This document shows positions 1 through 8,588 of a stretch of DNA of 64,000 bases, piece by piece. The translations under genes and the position numbers were made by a program. The stretch comes from CAVYUC01 sp963816685 (GTDB lineage Bacteria; Bacteroidota; Bacteroidia; Bacteroidales; Prolixibacteraceae): the NCBI GenBank assembly GCA_963816685.1, contig CAWFMB010000031.1, forward strand, positions 62,001-126,000, read 5' to 3'. A model generated the notes under the pieces. The model was not told where the DNA came from. It searched no databases and worked only from the letters and a program-made list of their open reading frames with translations. Each line of letters opens with the position of its first letter. Position 1 is the first letter of the stretch.

Positions 1-601
1 CGAGGTGGCAGTGCCGCTTGTTTCAGATATGTCTTCCGATATTTTCAGCCGCCCCATCGATGTTTCAAAATATGCTCTTATTTATGCAGGAGCGCAAAAA
101 AACCTTGGTCCGTCAGGAGCAACACTTGTTATTGTGAAAGATGAACTTTTGGGAAAAGTGGAAAGGCAGATTCCAACTATTCTGAATTACAAAACTCATA
201 TCGACAACGATTCAATGTTTAATACACCTGCAACTATACCTGTTTTTGCCTGCCTTCAAACATTAATCTGGTTAAAGGATATTGGCGGAGTGGAAGAAAT
301 GGAAAAAAAGAACATTGTGAAAGCTGAAGCACTTTATGCAGAACTCGAAAGAAATAAACTTTTTATGCCGACAGTTGCAAATCCGGAAGATCGTTCAAGA
401 ATGAATGTCACTTTTGTTATGACTCCTGAATATACGGAGCTTGAAAAGGAATACCTTGATTTTGCTACAGCACGTGGTATGGTTGGTATTAAAGGACACC
501 GTTCAGTTGGTGGTTTCAGGGCTTCAATTTACAATGCCATGCCTTTCGAAAGTGTGCAGGCACTGATTGATTCAATGAAGGAATTTGAAAAATCGAAATA
601 A
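1..601 (+). CDS. serC: Phosphoserine aminotransferase, C-terminal part
   Basis: The reading frame is already open at the first base, so the gene starts upstream of the window and about 199 C-terminal residues are seen. The enzyme moves the amino group of glutamate to 3-phosphohydroxypyruvate in serine synthesis (and acts in pyridoxal phosphate synthesis) in the cytoplasm. The class V aminotransferase signature GAQKNLGPSG lies at bases 89-118; its lysine (98-100) is the expected PLP Schiff-base residue. The C-terminal GHRSVGGFRASIYNA motif is typical of SerC. serA follows after 134 bp, and a strong hairpin lies between them, so the two steps of serine synthesis are neighbours but may not be evenly co-transcribed. 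Confidence 0.95.
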   Translation, partial: EVAVPLVSDMSSDIFSRPIDVSKYALIYAGAQKNLGPSGATLVIVKDELLGKVERQIPTILNYKTHIDNDSMFNTPATIPVFACLQTLIWLKDIGGVEEMEKKNIVKAEALYAELERNKLFMPTVANPEDRSRMNVTFVMTPEYTELEKEYLDFATARGMVGIKGHRSVGGFRASIYNAMPFESVQALIDSMKEFEKSK

Positions 602-684
602 AACAGCGGCTAAAACAAAATTATTTGTGTAGATTTTATTTTGGCAATGATTTGGAATGATTTTGATAACCAATAATTTATGAG

Positions 685-714
685 AAAAATGCAGGAAAAT
701 ATCCTGCATTTTTT
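685..714 (+). terminator. Perfect 12-bp hairpin with T-run between serC and serA
   Basis: The arms AAAAATGCAGGA (685-696) and TCCTGCATTTTT (702-713) pair perfectly around a 5-nt loop, and T residues follow. It fits an intrinsic terminator of serC, or an attenuator tuning read-through into serA, whose start codon is 22 bp downstream. Confidence 0.75.
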
Positions 715-735
715 CTGTACAAAAAAACCTGAGAA

Positions 736-1659
736 ATGAGAAAAATTTTAATTGCCACAGAAAAATCCTTTTCGCCGGTTGCAGTGAAAAAGATCAGAAA
801 AGTACTTGAAAAAGCCGGGTATAAGCTTCATCTTCTTGAAAATTATACTTCGAAACAGGAGTTACTTGAAGCAGTTTCTGAAACTGAAGCAGTAATCATC
901 CGAAGCGATAAATTCGATGCGGAAGTATTAAAAGCTGCAAAAAAACTTAAAATTGTAGTTCGGGCAGGCGCCGGTTATGATAATATTGATTTGGAAACTG
1001 CCTCACAAAATAGTATTGTGGTAATGAATACTCCCGGGCAAAATTCAAATGCAGTTGCAGAACTTGCCATTGGTCTGGCCATTTTCGGGATTCGTGAAAT
1101 GTTTAGCGGAAAACCGGGAGGTGAATTACGGGGCAGGACGCTTGGATTGCACGGGTTTGGTTTTGTTGCCCGGAATGTGTTTCGGATTGCCCGTGCAATG
1201 GGAATGAAAGTGATTGTTTATACGCGTTTCAGTAAGCACGCAGCGGCTGCCATCGGTTTAAAAGTTACAAGTTCGCTTGAACAACTTTACGAAAAAAGCG
1301 ATATCATTTCAATTCACGTTCCGGCAAAGGGCGAACATATCGGATCGGTTACCTGTGAAATCCTGCAGCATTTAAAAGATGGAAGCATCATTGTGAATAC
1401 CGCGCGCAAGGAAGTGATTAATGAGGCGGACCTGGTGAAAATTATGGAGGAAAAACCCGGAGTGAAGTACATGTCGGATGTTACTCCTGATTGCGAAAAC
1501 ATTTTTAGGGAGAAATTTGAAGGGCGTTATTTTTTTACACCCAAAAAAGCAGGTGCACAAACAGCCGAAGCAAATTTAAATGCAGGTGTTGCGGCCGCCG
1601 AACAAATCGTTGCCTTTTTTGAGAAGGGGGATTGCACGTACCAGGTCAATAAAAGTTGA
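736..1659 (+). CDS. serA: D-3-phosphoglycerate dehydrogenase (lysine-type)
   Basis: This 307-residue cytoplasmic dehydrogenase would oxidise 3-phosphoglycerate to 3-phosphohydroxypyruvate with NAD, feeding the neighbouring SerC. It has the D-2-hydroxyacid dehydrogenase layout: an N-terminal half, a Rossmann loop GFGFVA at residues 140-145, and the catalytic arginine in NTAR (R224). The usual catalytic histidine of TPHxGA is replaced by lysine in TPKKAGA (K270). To my knowledge the same change occurs in other Bacteroidetes homologues and in Entamoeba PGDH, so it probably marks a short PGDH subfamily without the ACT domain rather than a dead enzyme. The length suits that short form. Confidence 0.9.
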   Translation: MRKILIATEKSFSPVAVKKIRKVLEKAGYKLHLLENYTSKQELLEAVSETEAVIIRSDKFDAEVLKAAKKLKIVVRAGAGYDNIDLETASQNSIVVMNTPGQNSNAVAELAIGLAIFGIREMFSGKPGGELRGRTLGLHGFGFVARNVFRIARAMGMKVIVYTRFSKHAAAAIGLKVTSSLEQLYEKSDIISIHVPAKGEHIGSVTCEILQHLKDGSIIVNTARKEVINEADLVKIMEEKPGVKYMSDVTPDCENIFREKFEGRYFFTPKKAGAQTAEANLNAGVAAAEQIVAFFEKGDCTYQVNKS

Positions 1660-1693
1660 TTTATCCGGATTAAACCAACTTCTTTTATGATTT

Positions 1694-1727
1694 TTTGGCA
1701 GTATAAAAATTTGTTTGTCTAAATTTG
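1694..1727 (+). promoter_or_regulatory. Candidate promoter of the DUF1015 gene
   Basis: A Bacteroidota-type -7 box TAAATTTG sits at 1720-1727 and a TTTG at 1694-1697 could be the -33 element, though the 22-nt spacer is a little long. Transcription from here would begin near 1734, which supports the ATG at 1763 over any start further upstream. Confidence 0.45.
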
Positions 1728-1762
1728 TTTTTCTTAAAATTATAAAAAGCGATAAATATAAA

Positions 1763-3013
1763 ATGGCTACAATTAAACCGTTTAAAGGGCTGCGGCCTCC
1801 AACAGAAATCGTGGAAGAATTGACTTGTCTTCCTTACGATGTAATGAATGCTGAAGAAGCAGCGCAAATGGCTGAAGGCAAACAGAAGTCACTGCTGCGG
1901 ATTACAAAGGCTGAAATTGAACTCCCGGATGTGAAGGATGTGCATTCGGAAAAAATATATGAGAAAGCCCGGCAAAACTTTAAACTGTTTCAGGAAAAAG
2001 AATGGTTGAAACAGGATGAAAAGCCCAAATATTATATTTACGCACAAACCATGTATGGCCGCACTCAATACGGAATTGTTGGTGCTGCTGCCTGTGCCGA
2101 TTACGAAAACGGGATCATTAAAAAGCATGAATTAACACGACCTGAAAAGGAGGATGACCGGATGGTGCTTACCCGGTATCTGAATGCCAACATCGAACCG
2201 GTGTTTTTCGCCTATAAAGCCATTCCTGAAATCGACCAGATTGTAGAAAATGTAATTAAGGAAAATCCCCCGGTTTACGATTTTACAGCCGAAGACGGTT
2301 TTGGTCATCATTTTTGGGTGATTGACAATGATAAAGTAATAAAAGAGCTGGAGTTGCTGTTTTCAAATAAAGTGCCGTATACTTATGTTGCAGATGGCCA
2401 CCACCGCACAGCCGCCGCTGCAAGAATCGGAATTGAAAAGACATCGCAAAATCCAAATCATTCAGGAGATGAGGAATACAACTATTTTATGGCGGTTCAT
2501 TTTCCTGACGATCAGCTTCAGATAATTGATTACAACCGTGTGGTGACCGATTTAAACGGGTTAACCGATGAGGAATTTCTGCTGAAACTTGAAAATGGTT
2601 TTAAAGTTGAAAAAATTGGGGTTGAAATTTACAAACCTTCCAAACTACATGAGTTCAGCATGTATCTCTCCGGAAATTGGTACAAACTCACGGCAAAGGA
2701 AGAAACCTATAACGACTGGGATCCGATTGGGGTGCTGGATGTTACTGTTTTATCCAACCAGGTATTGGAGCCTATTCTCGGAATTAAAGATTTACGTACT
2801 TCTGACCGTATTGATTTTGTTGGTGGAATCAGGGGATTGGCTGAGTTGAAAAAACGGGTCGATTCAGGCAAAATGAAAGCTGCATTTGCACTTTTCCCTG
2901 TTTCGATGCAGCAGTTAATCAATATTGCTGACAGCGGGAATATTATGCCGCCAAAAACAACGTGGTTCGAGCCTAAACTACGGTCGGGACTTGTAATACA
3001 TAAACTGGATTAG
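1763..3013 (+). CDS. DUF1015 family protein
   Basis: The protein is 416 residues from the ATG at 1763. That start gives the family-typical N-terminus MATIKPFKGLRPP; the same frame is open further upstream but would place the start over the promoter. Recognisable features are the VADGHHRTAAAARIG stretch (about residues 210-224) and a C-terminal PKTTWFEPKLRSGL motif. No signal peptide or membrane segment is seen, so it is cytoplasmic. DUF1015 genes commonly sit beside serC/serA in Bacteroidetes, which hints at a role tied to serine metabolism, but I know of no established activity. Confidence 0.85.
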   Translation: MATIKPFKGLRPPTEIVEELTCLPYDVMNAEEAAQMAEGKQKSLLRITKAEIELPDVKDVHSEKIYEKARQNFKLFQEKEWLKQDEKPKYYIYAQTMYGRTQYGIVGAAACADYENGIIKKHELTRPEKEDDRMVLTRYLNANIEPVFFAYKAIPEIDQIVENVIKENPPVYDFTAEDGFGHHFWVIDNDKVIKELELLFSNKVPYTYVADGHHRTAAAARIGIEKTSQNPNHSGDEEYNYFMAVHFPDDQLQIIDYNRVVTDLNGLTDEEFLLKLENGFKVEKIGVEIYKPSKLHEFSMYLSGNWYKLTAKEETYNDWDPIGVLDVTVLSNQVLEPILGIKDLRTSDRIDFVGGIRGLAELKKRVDSGKMKAAFALFPVSMQQLINIADSGNIMPPKTTWFEPKLRSGLVIHKLD

Positions 3014-3205
3014 TTTTGTTATTAATTCTTTTTTGTTTATTCAGGGGCGGTTAAAATTTTTAATTTCAACGTTCAAAATTTATACAGCGACATTGGAAGT
3101 TTCAATCATCTTATTAAAGGTTTCCATCATAGTTTTATGAGCTTATCAAGGGATTGTGACTTGTTTTGAACTGAAATCGTGCTTTTTTCATTTAACACGT
3201 TTTGA

Positions 3206-4666
3206 TTAACCCATTATCATTCCAATAATCGTTGCCGACATCAGCGAAGCAAGTGTGCCTGCAATAAGTGCAGGTACACCATATTTCGAAAGCAAAACCC
3301 TCCGGCCGGGAGCAAGCGCTCCAATTCCGCCAATCTGAATTCCAATGGATGAAAAATTTGCAAACCCGCATAAAATGTATGTCGCCATAATTATGGATTT
3401 TGGATGAACAAATACGCCTGCGGCTTTTAAGTCGGCAAGACTGATGTATCCGATAAATTCAGTTAAGATAAGTTTTTCGCCCAGTAGACGTCCCACAACG
3501 ATAATGTCTTCAGTGCCAACACCAATCAGCCACATAAGGGGCGCAAAGGTGTAGCCGAGGATAAACTGCAGCGAAAGTCCGTTGTAGCGGCCGTTTGTTC
3601 CTTCCATGATCAATTGGTTCAGGTGGGTCCACTGGCCGATTTTCCCAACAATAAAATTAAACATTGCAATAAAAGCAATGAAAGCAAGTAACATTGCCGC
3701 CACATTAACAGCAAGTCTGACACCCTGGCTGGTGCCGTTTGTAATAGCATCCAAAACATTGCTGCCTATTTTGTCGCGGCTGACTTCTATTTGTTTGTTA
3801 ATGGCTTCTGTTGGTGGCACAAGCATTTTGGAGAAAATGATGGCTGCAGGCGCTGCCATTACAGAAGCTGCAAGTAAATGTTTTGCAAACTCGAGTCGCA
3901 GAACCGGATCGTTGCCTCCAAGCAATGCGATATAGGCAGCCAAAACTCCTCCGGCAAGTGTTGCCATACCACCTGTCATTACCAGCAGGATTTCCGATTT
4001 ACTCATTTTTTCGAGATAGGCTTTTATCATCAGCGGCGATTCGGTTTGACCAAGAAATATGTTGCCGGCAACTGAAAGTGCTTCGGCACCCGAAATCTTA
4101 AGCGCTTTTGTAAAGACCCAGGCCAGGCCGTAAACCACCTTCTGAATAATTCCCCAGTAAAAAAGCAGACTTGTAAGTGCTGAAAAGAAAATTATTGTTG
4201 GTAAAACCTGGAACAGGAATATGAATCCGTAGGTATCTGCGTTCATTAAATCTCCTAAAAGAAATTCACTTCCTGCTTTTGTAAAATCAAGGATTTTTAT
4301 AAATATCTGCCCAAAGAATTCAAAGATAATCCGTACAAAGGGAACATATAAAACCCCAATGGCCAGCATCAACTGGATAATAAGCCCGATGAAAACTGTA
4401 CGCCAGGGAATATTTCGCCGGTCGGTGCTTAATATAAATCCTAAAAACAGAAGAACCGCCATTCCAAGGAGTCCACGAAAAAGTGTAGCAAGTGAGAATG
4501 GATTGCCCTGTTCTTTTGACAGAAGTATTACTGCAGTGTCAGAACTGGTGGCTTGTGGATTTATTTGTTCGGTACTGGTTTGTATTGAATCAGGCTGTTG
4601 AGAAAAGGCTGGCTTAAAAAATAAAATGCCGGTACAAAATACCAGCAATAAAATTAAATTCTTCAC
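3206..4666 (-). CDS. Concentrative nucleoside transporter (CNT/NupC family)
   Basis: This 486-residue inner-membrane protein would import nucleosides with Na+ or H+. Family signs are the GGMATLAGGVLAAYIALLGG segment around residue 235, the ILGYTFAPLMWLIGVG segment near residue 375, and the C-terminal FANFSSIGIQIGGIGALAPG stretch. An N-terminal hydrophobic leader and a polar linker (about residues 1-50) precede the usual core, as in other Bacteroidetes CNT proteins. The start codon is GTG. It is a stand-alone gene on the minus strand with the DUF151 nuclease upstream in the same direction. Confidence 0.9.
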   Translation of the reverse strand: MKNLILLLVFCTGILFFKPAFSQQPDSIQTSTEQINPQATSSDTAVILLSKEQGNPFSLATLFRGLLGMAVLLFLGFILSTDRRNIPWRTVFIGLIIQLMLAIGVLYVPFVRIIFEFFGQIFIKILDFTKAGSEFLLGDLMNADTYGFIFLFQVLPTIIFFSALTSLLFYWGIIQKVVYGLAWVFTKALKISGAEALSVAGNIFLGQTESPLMIKAYLEKMSKSEILLVMTGGMATLAGGVLAAYIALLGGNDPVLRLEFAKHLLAASVMAAPAAIIFSKMLVPPTEAINKQIEVSRDKIGSNVLDAITNGTSQGVRLAVNVAAMLLAFIAFIAMFNFIVGKIGQWTHLNQLIMEGTNGRYNGLSLQFILGYTFAPLMWLIGVGTEDIIVVGRLLGEKLILTEFIGYISLADLKAAGVFVHPKSIIMATYILCGFANFSSIGIQIGGIGALAPGRRVLLSKYGVPALIAGTLASLMSATIIGMIMG

Positions 4667-4748
4667 TTGCGGATGATTAGATGAATGACTTGTTTTTCAA
4701 TTTATTTATGGTTTAATTTTAGTCTAATGGAGCGGTTTTTTGTTTCGG

Positions 4749-5342
4749 TTAATTTTTTTTCCGGTTGTGAATTTCATCCCGGATAACCGAGGCTTTTTCG
4801 TAATCTTCGTTATGAACGGCTTCGTTCAGCATATCTTCCAGTTCCTGCATGGTGTAATGTGAGAAAGGCGAGGAACTTGAAGGTTCTGGCGGCTTTTCGA
4901 ATTTGCCTGGGTCCGGCGAACCCGATTCATCCATTTCCAAAACTATTCCTGCTTTTGTAAGTATTTCCTCCGTTGTATAAATAGGGCATTTAAACCGCAA
5001 GGCCAGAGCAACTGCATCCGACGTCCGTGAATCGATGCGGGTTTCCTTGCCATTCATCCGGCAAAGCAATTCCGAAAAGAAGATACCTTCTTCCAGTTTA
5101 AAAATGGTTACTTCGAGAAGTGTAATGTCAAAAGCAAGTGCAATGTTTTTGATTAAATCGTGGGTTAATGGCCGTGGAGGTTTTAACCCTTCCAGTTGTA
5201 TTGCAATTGCCTGGGCTTCAACCGGCCCAATAATAATGGGAATTCTTCTGTCTCCATTTTCTTCAGCCAAAACTAAAGCATAAGCTCCTGATTGTGTTTG
5301 GCTTACCGAAAGTCCAAGAATGTTCAACCGAATCTTTTGCAT
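4749..5342 (-). CDS. Bifunctional nuclease (DUF151) with a C-terminal UVR motif
   Basis: The ATG at 5342 gives a 197-residue protein starting MQKIRLNILGLSV, the usual beginning of the DUF151/BFN family; an upstream TTG would add 11 basic residues. The DUF151 core covers roughly residues 1-130 (GPVEAQAIAIQLEG, RIDSRTSDAVALALR). After a proline/serine-rich linker, the last ~35 residues (MQELEDMLNEAVHNEDYEKA) match a UvrB/UvrC motif, a short helical hairpin for protein contacts. Related proteins are described as DNases/RNases in plants and mycobacteria; the UVR fusion is common in Bacteroidetes. The exact role here is not known. Confidence 0.88.
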   Translation of the reverse strand: MQKIRLNILGLSVSQTQSGAYALVLAEENGDRRIPIIIGPVEAQAIAIQLEGLKPPRPLTHDLIKNIALAFDITLLEVTIFKLEEGIFFSELLCRMNGKETRIDSRTSDAVALALRFKCPIYTTEEILTKAGIVLEMDESGSPDPGKFEKPPEPSSSSPFSHYTMQELEDMLNEAVHNEDYEKASVIRDEIHNRKKN

Positions 5343-5903
5343 CCTTTTTTTGCGTGATTTTTTAATGTAAAACAAAGATAGTAATCATTTTTATTTATGT
5401 AGAAATTAAAGACCTTAAATGTTTTTCAGTTTGAAATCCACCAGACGGTTATATTTCACCGGAGTTTCCAAAATAATTTATCCTGAATTAATGATAATTG
5501 GAAGTTCCTGCAATTATTGCCGGTTTTTTGTTAAAAGTGGATGCAGAAAATATCTCAAACAAACGATATTTTCCCCTTTTCCAAATATTCCATATCTTAC
5601 TTTTATATCCGATTTAGTCTGTTTGGTTTGTTTCAAGGAATGAGTACGATCAGAAAAGAATTATGATACAAAACAAGTCAGCAGTATTGAATTTGTGAAT
5701 GTAATGAAAAATGTATGGTTGTTTATAATTTTTGAACTGCCATCATTAAACCCTAAATTTTCAGGAATGATTTTAATTGGATTGTTGTCTTCATCAAGTC
5801 TGACGATTAATAAGAGTTTGTCCGTTTAATAAGTAATTGCACCAATAAAAGTACCATCGCAAAGTATCCGCTACCTCCAAATAAGCTTTATAATTTATTC
5901 TGC
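5343..5903 (-). other. 560-bp gap, possible gene remnant
   Basis: No convincing gene. On the minus strand a frame ending at 5661 stays open for about 50 codons (KIIPENLGFNDGSSKIIN within it) but has no good start or ribosome site, and the upstream part is shifted. It may be the remains of a small secreted protein gene. No hairpin or repeat stands out. Confidence 0.3.
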
Positions 5904-6311
5904 TTAAATGATCTTCAATAAATTACCATCGTGTATTACAGTATATTTTTTTAAGCTTTGTGGTGCAGGGCCATTGATAACTTCACCTGAAATACTGTAC
6001 AGCGAGCCATGACAAGGGCAGGGAAGCTGATTCACTGAAGAATCATATTCAACGGTACAACCCTGATGAGTACAAATTTTTGACAATGCTGCATATTGAT
6101 TGTCTCCGGTCCGGATGATTATCAAGTCATTAAAATAAGTGTAACCACCTATTGTATTTAGTGGAGAAAAACCGGGATCAGTTAAATCCACGATTATTTC
6201 ATTAATAAAAATTTCATCATCACCCTTGGCACATGAATTAAGAATTGCCGGACCTATAAACAAAATACTTCCTCCAATTGCAAATTTTTTTATAAAATCT
6301 TTTCTTTCCAT
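5904..6311 (-). CDS. Rieske [2Fe-2S] lipoprotein
   Basis: This 135-residue protein carries the Rieske cluster motifs CTHQGC (about residues 83-88) and CPCHGS (about 98-103), giving the two Cys and two His ligands. The N-terminus is hydrophobic and ends in LNSC, a plausible lipobox, so it is likely anchored in a membrane on the periplasmic side. It is the last gene of a three-gene operon with a DUF5777 barrel and a secreted cupredoxin. An electron-transfer role, possibly linked to the copper protein, is an inference. A respiratory bc1 subunit is less likely because no cytochrome b gene is adjacent. Confidence 0.88.
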   Translation of the reverse strand: MERKDFIKKFAIGGSILFIGPAILNSCAKGDDEIFINEIIVDLTDPGFSPLNTIGGYTYFNDLIIIRTGDNQYAALSKICTHQGCTVEYDSSVNQLPCPCHGSLYSISGEVINGPAPQSLKKYTVIHDGNLLKII

Positions 6312-6343
6312 TTTATAGTTGGTTTTAATTCTTTATGACTTTT

Positions 6344-7198
6344 TTAAAAATAATCTTCTGTATATTTCAATCTAAACTTACGAATCAGGTTAAATCCAAA
6401 ATAAACATTACCATTTTTCCAGTTATCGTAGGTATTTGTATAAAGTGCCTGGTTATACATGGCCTGCGAATTGGTAACCATCAGTTGAAATAAATGCTCG
6501 CCGTAAACCAGGTCGACTCCTGCTGAAAGTACTTTTTTTGAAGAAATTTTATCATTAAAATTGTGCAAATATTCAACGTTTACTGCAACTTTTTTCGAGA
6601 CTTTTACTGAACCTCCCAGACCAAGGGTAATCACATCGAGATTTTTATAACTGTTTGTTATCTCGTCTTTAAAATAACCCGAATACAAATAGCCCGGAGT
6701 TACCTGCAACCCGACAACGCCGATTGTCGTCGCCAAATGCAACTGCAAATTTCCTGAGTATTTATCTGAAAACTTTGTGACCTGATCAGGGAAATAATTT
6801 TTTTCAGTTGGGATTGAGGTACCTAAAGTAGTGGCAATTGTAAGCGGGAATTGCGATGATTGTTCGATGAATCTGAATTTTAAAAATCCGTCGTAGGTTT
6901 TAAACATAGTGCTTCGGCCAATTCCAATTGTGAAAAACTTTGTAAATCCGTATTCAAATCCAAGGCGCATTGTGGCCTGATCAAGTCCAAAGAGCCCGTA
7001 TGCTCCCTGGCTGATATCGCCAAACCGATGCTGAACCAGCAGCACCAAAATACCTGGTTCAACCACGTTTGCCGATTGGGCATTGATAAACCGAGTCCCT
7101 TTAAAAATGTTTTCAATTTTTTCATCTTCAGCATCCTGTGGTTTTGCTGATAAAAACAACAAAACAAGACATACTGCAAAAATTATTTTTTTATCCAT
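6344..7198 (-). CDS. DUF5777 family outer-membrane beta-barrel protein
   Basis: The protein has 284 residues with a signal peptide ending near residue 20. The phrase FINAQSANVVEPGILVLLVQHRFG, alternating aromatic strands and a terminal aromatic residue (YTEDYF) fit a small outer-membrane barrel of the DUF5777 type, which in Bacteroidetes often sits with cupredoxin and Rieske or cytochrome genes. The gene starts one base after the cupredoxin gene stops and ends 32 bp before the Rieske gene, so the three are probably one transcript. Function unknown. Confidence 0.8.
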   Translation of the reverse strand: MDKKIIFAVCLVLLFLSAKPQDAEDEKIENIFKGTRFINAQSANVVEPGILVLLVQHRFGDISQGAYGLFGLDQATMRLGFEYGFTKFFTIGIGRSTMFKTYDGFLKFRFIEQSSQFPLTIATTLGTSIPTEKNYFPDQVTKFSDKYSGNLQLHLATTIGVVGLQVTPGYLYSGYFKDEITNSYKNLDVITLGLGGSVKVSKKVAVNVEYLHNFNDKISSKKVLSAGVDLVYGEHLFQLMVTNSQAMYNQALYTNTYDNWKNGNVYFGFNLIRKFRLKYTEDYF

Positions 7199-7199
7199 T

Positions 7200-8468
7200 T
7201 TAATCCTTTAACAATTTCAACATCTTCCTGTTATCATTGGTTCGCAATTCAACAATATAAATTCCATTTAATAAGTGACTGATATCCAGATCGAGTTTAT
7301 CTGTATCTGCTTTTTGGGATGAATATTTTAGTTTACCTGCTATATCATAAATCAGAATCTGAAATTCTGCCGTATTGAAATCTCCGGCTTCAACGGTTAC
7401 TTTATTTCTTGCCGGATTAGGGTACATTTTTACAAAGTTTTGCGAAGATTCATTAATGCCGGTTGAAATTCCTATATCGGTAAAATTTGTATTATGGGTG
7501 AAATCAAGAATTGTGTCACCAGTAACATTGTCCAAATCAATCCTCCATGCGTGGTCAGCAGGAGGGGAATCGTACATTCCGTTACTGTTATGGTCAGCCC
7601 AGAAATCGACATTATATGACATTCCATTTTCAATCCCGAAAACATAAATCATGAAATTGATACCGGCAGTGGTGTCCACTTCCTTTAATTTTGTACCTGA
7701 ACTTTTATCATAAACCGCCAGATGAAAATCCTGCCCTGCATGCGGATTCATATTCATAAAATTGACAGTGAGTTTATTTTTCCACATGATGTCAGTAAAA
7801 CTTGTGTTGTGGATGAAGGTGAGTGAAGTGTCTCCGGCAACATCATTTAATTCCAATCTCCATGCATGGTCAGCCGGAGGTGCGTCATACATTCCGTTTT
7901 TGTTGTGGTCGGCAAAAAAATCAATTTTGTAAGAGTGATCTTTTTCAATTCCTGAAAACATAACTGTAAATTCAGCACTGGCGGTGACTTTTTTTCGTTC
8001 CAGTTCCACGCCGGTTTCTGTATCAGTTAATGCCAGCCACAAGGTTTGTCCAATGTGTGGATTCATTGCAGAGAAATCAACTGTAAGATTAAATTCAGTT
8101 TCTGAACCTTCATTGACAATAACTTTTCCAACCATTCCCAGGGAATAGTGTGCGTCACACCAATAATCATATGTGCCCGGAGTATTAAAAACATGACTGT
8201 AGGTCCAATCGAATCCCAGGCTGTTTCCAAAGGATTCCGGATTTGATGGAAAAGTCTCCTGAGTTGCATTCACATTATGATAGCCTTCTGTATTTAGCCA
8301 TTCAACTGTGTCTCCTGCAGAAATGACAAGCTCCTCCGGAGTGTAGATATTATTTGATACCTGCACGATATGCTTTGTTTGTCCAAAAGACGGAGCCGAA
8401 AAAAGCAGTGTGATTAAAATAAATATGGGACGTAATTGAAAGTTTTCAGATGTAAAATTTGTTTCCAT
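7200..8468 (-). CDS. Secreted cupredoxin with tandem repeats and a T9SS tail
   Basis: 422 residues. A signal peptide (about 1-29) is followed by a plastocyanin-like domain (about 33-117) with the type 1 copper ligands visible as EGYHNVNA and YWCDAHYSLGMVG (His, Cys, His, Met). Two tandem ~100-residue repeats follow, each with an acidic loop of the form DHNxNGMYDxPPADHAWR that could bind calcium. The last ~75 residues (MYPNPARNKVTV onward) form a type A T9SS sorting domain, so the protein should end up on the cell surface or outside. First gene of the operon with DUF5777 and Rieske genes; likely an extracellular electron carrier or copper-dependent protein (inference). Confidence 0.88.
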   Translation of the reverse strand: METNFTSENFQLRPIFILITLLFSAPSFGQTKHIVQVSNNIYTPEELVISAGDTVEWLNTEGYHNVNATQETFPSNPESFGNSLGFDWTYSHVFNTPGTYDYWCDAHYSLGMVGKVIVNEGSETEFNLTVDFSAMNPHIGQTLWLALTDTETGVELERKKVTASAEFTVMFSGIEKDHSYKIDFFADHNKNGMYDAPPADHAWRLELNDVAGDTSLTFIHNTSFTDIMWKNKLTVNFMNMNPHAGQDFHLAVYDKSSGTKLKEVDTTAGINFMIYVFGIENGMSYNVDFWADHNSNGMYDSPPADHAWRIDLDNVTGDTILDFTHNTNFTDIGISTGINESSQNFVKMYPNPARNKVTVEAGDFNTAEFQILIYDIAGKLKYSSQKADTDKLDLDISHLLNGIYIVELRTNDNRKMLKLLKD

Positions 8469-8505
8469 AACTTTAATTATTAAGATTTTTAATGAATTAA
8501 AAGCA

Positions 8506-8524
8506 ACAATAAAGAGTTTATTGT
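8506..8524. promoter_or_regulatory. Perfect inverted repeat ahead of the cupredoxin operon
   Basis: ACAATAAAGAGTTTATTGT has two 8-bp arms and a 3-bp centre. It lies between the predicted transcription start and the cupredoxin start codon, next to a Crp/Fnr regulator gene, so it is a candidate operator for that regulator. It is not a classic CRP (TGTGA) or FNR (TTGAT) box. Confidence 0.45.
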
Positions 8525-8540
8525 CTTTTACTGTTTAAAA

Positions 8541-8548
8541 CAAATATA
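8541..8548 (-). promoter_or_regulatory. Candidate -7 box of the cupredoxin operon
   Basis: On the minus strand the bases read TATATTTG, an exact TAnnTTTG match about 73 bp upstream of the start codon at 8468. No clear -33 TTTG is seen, which would fit a promoter needing an activator. Confidence 0.5.
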
Positions 8549-8588
8549 CAGGGGAAATAGGAAAAAAGCGGTGACTAAGGTTACAGGA

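Noticed and set aside
5419..5643. 74-codon gene between the nuclease and Rieske genes
   Set aside because: No ribosome site, atypical composition and no homology that I can recognise.
5904..8468. Cytochrome bc1-type complex
   Set aside because: Only a Rieske protein is present; no cytochrome b or c1 gene lies nearby.
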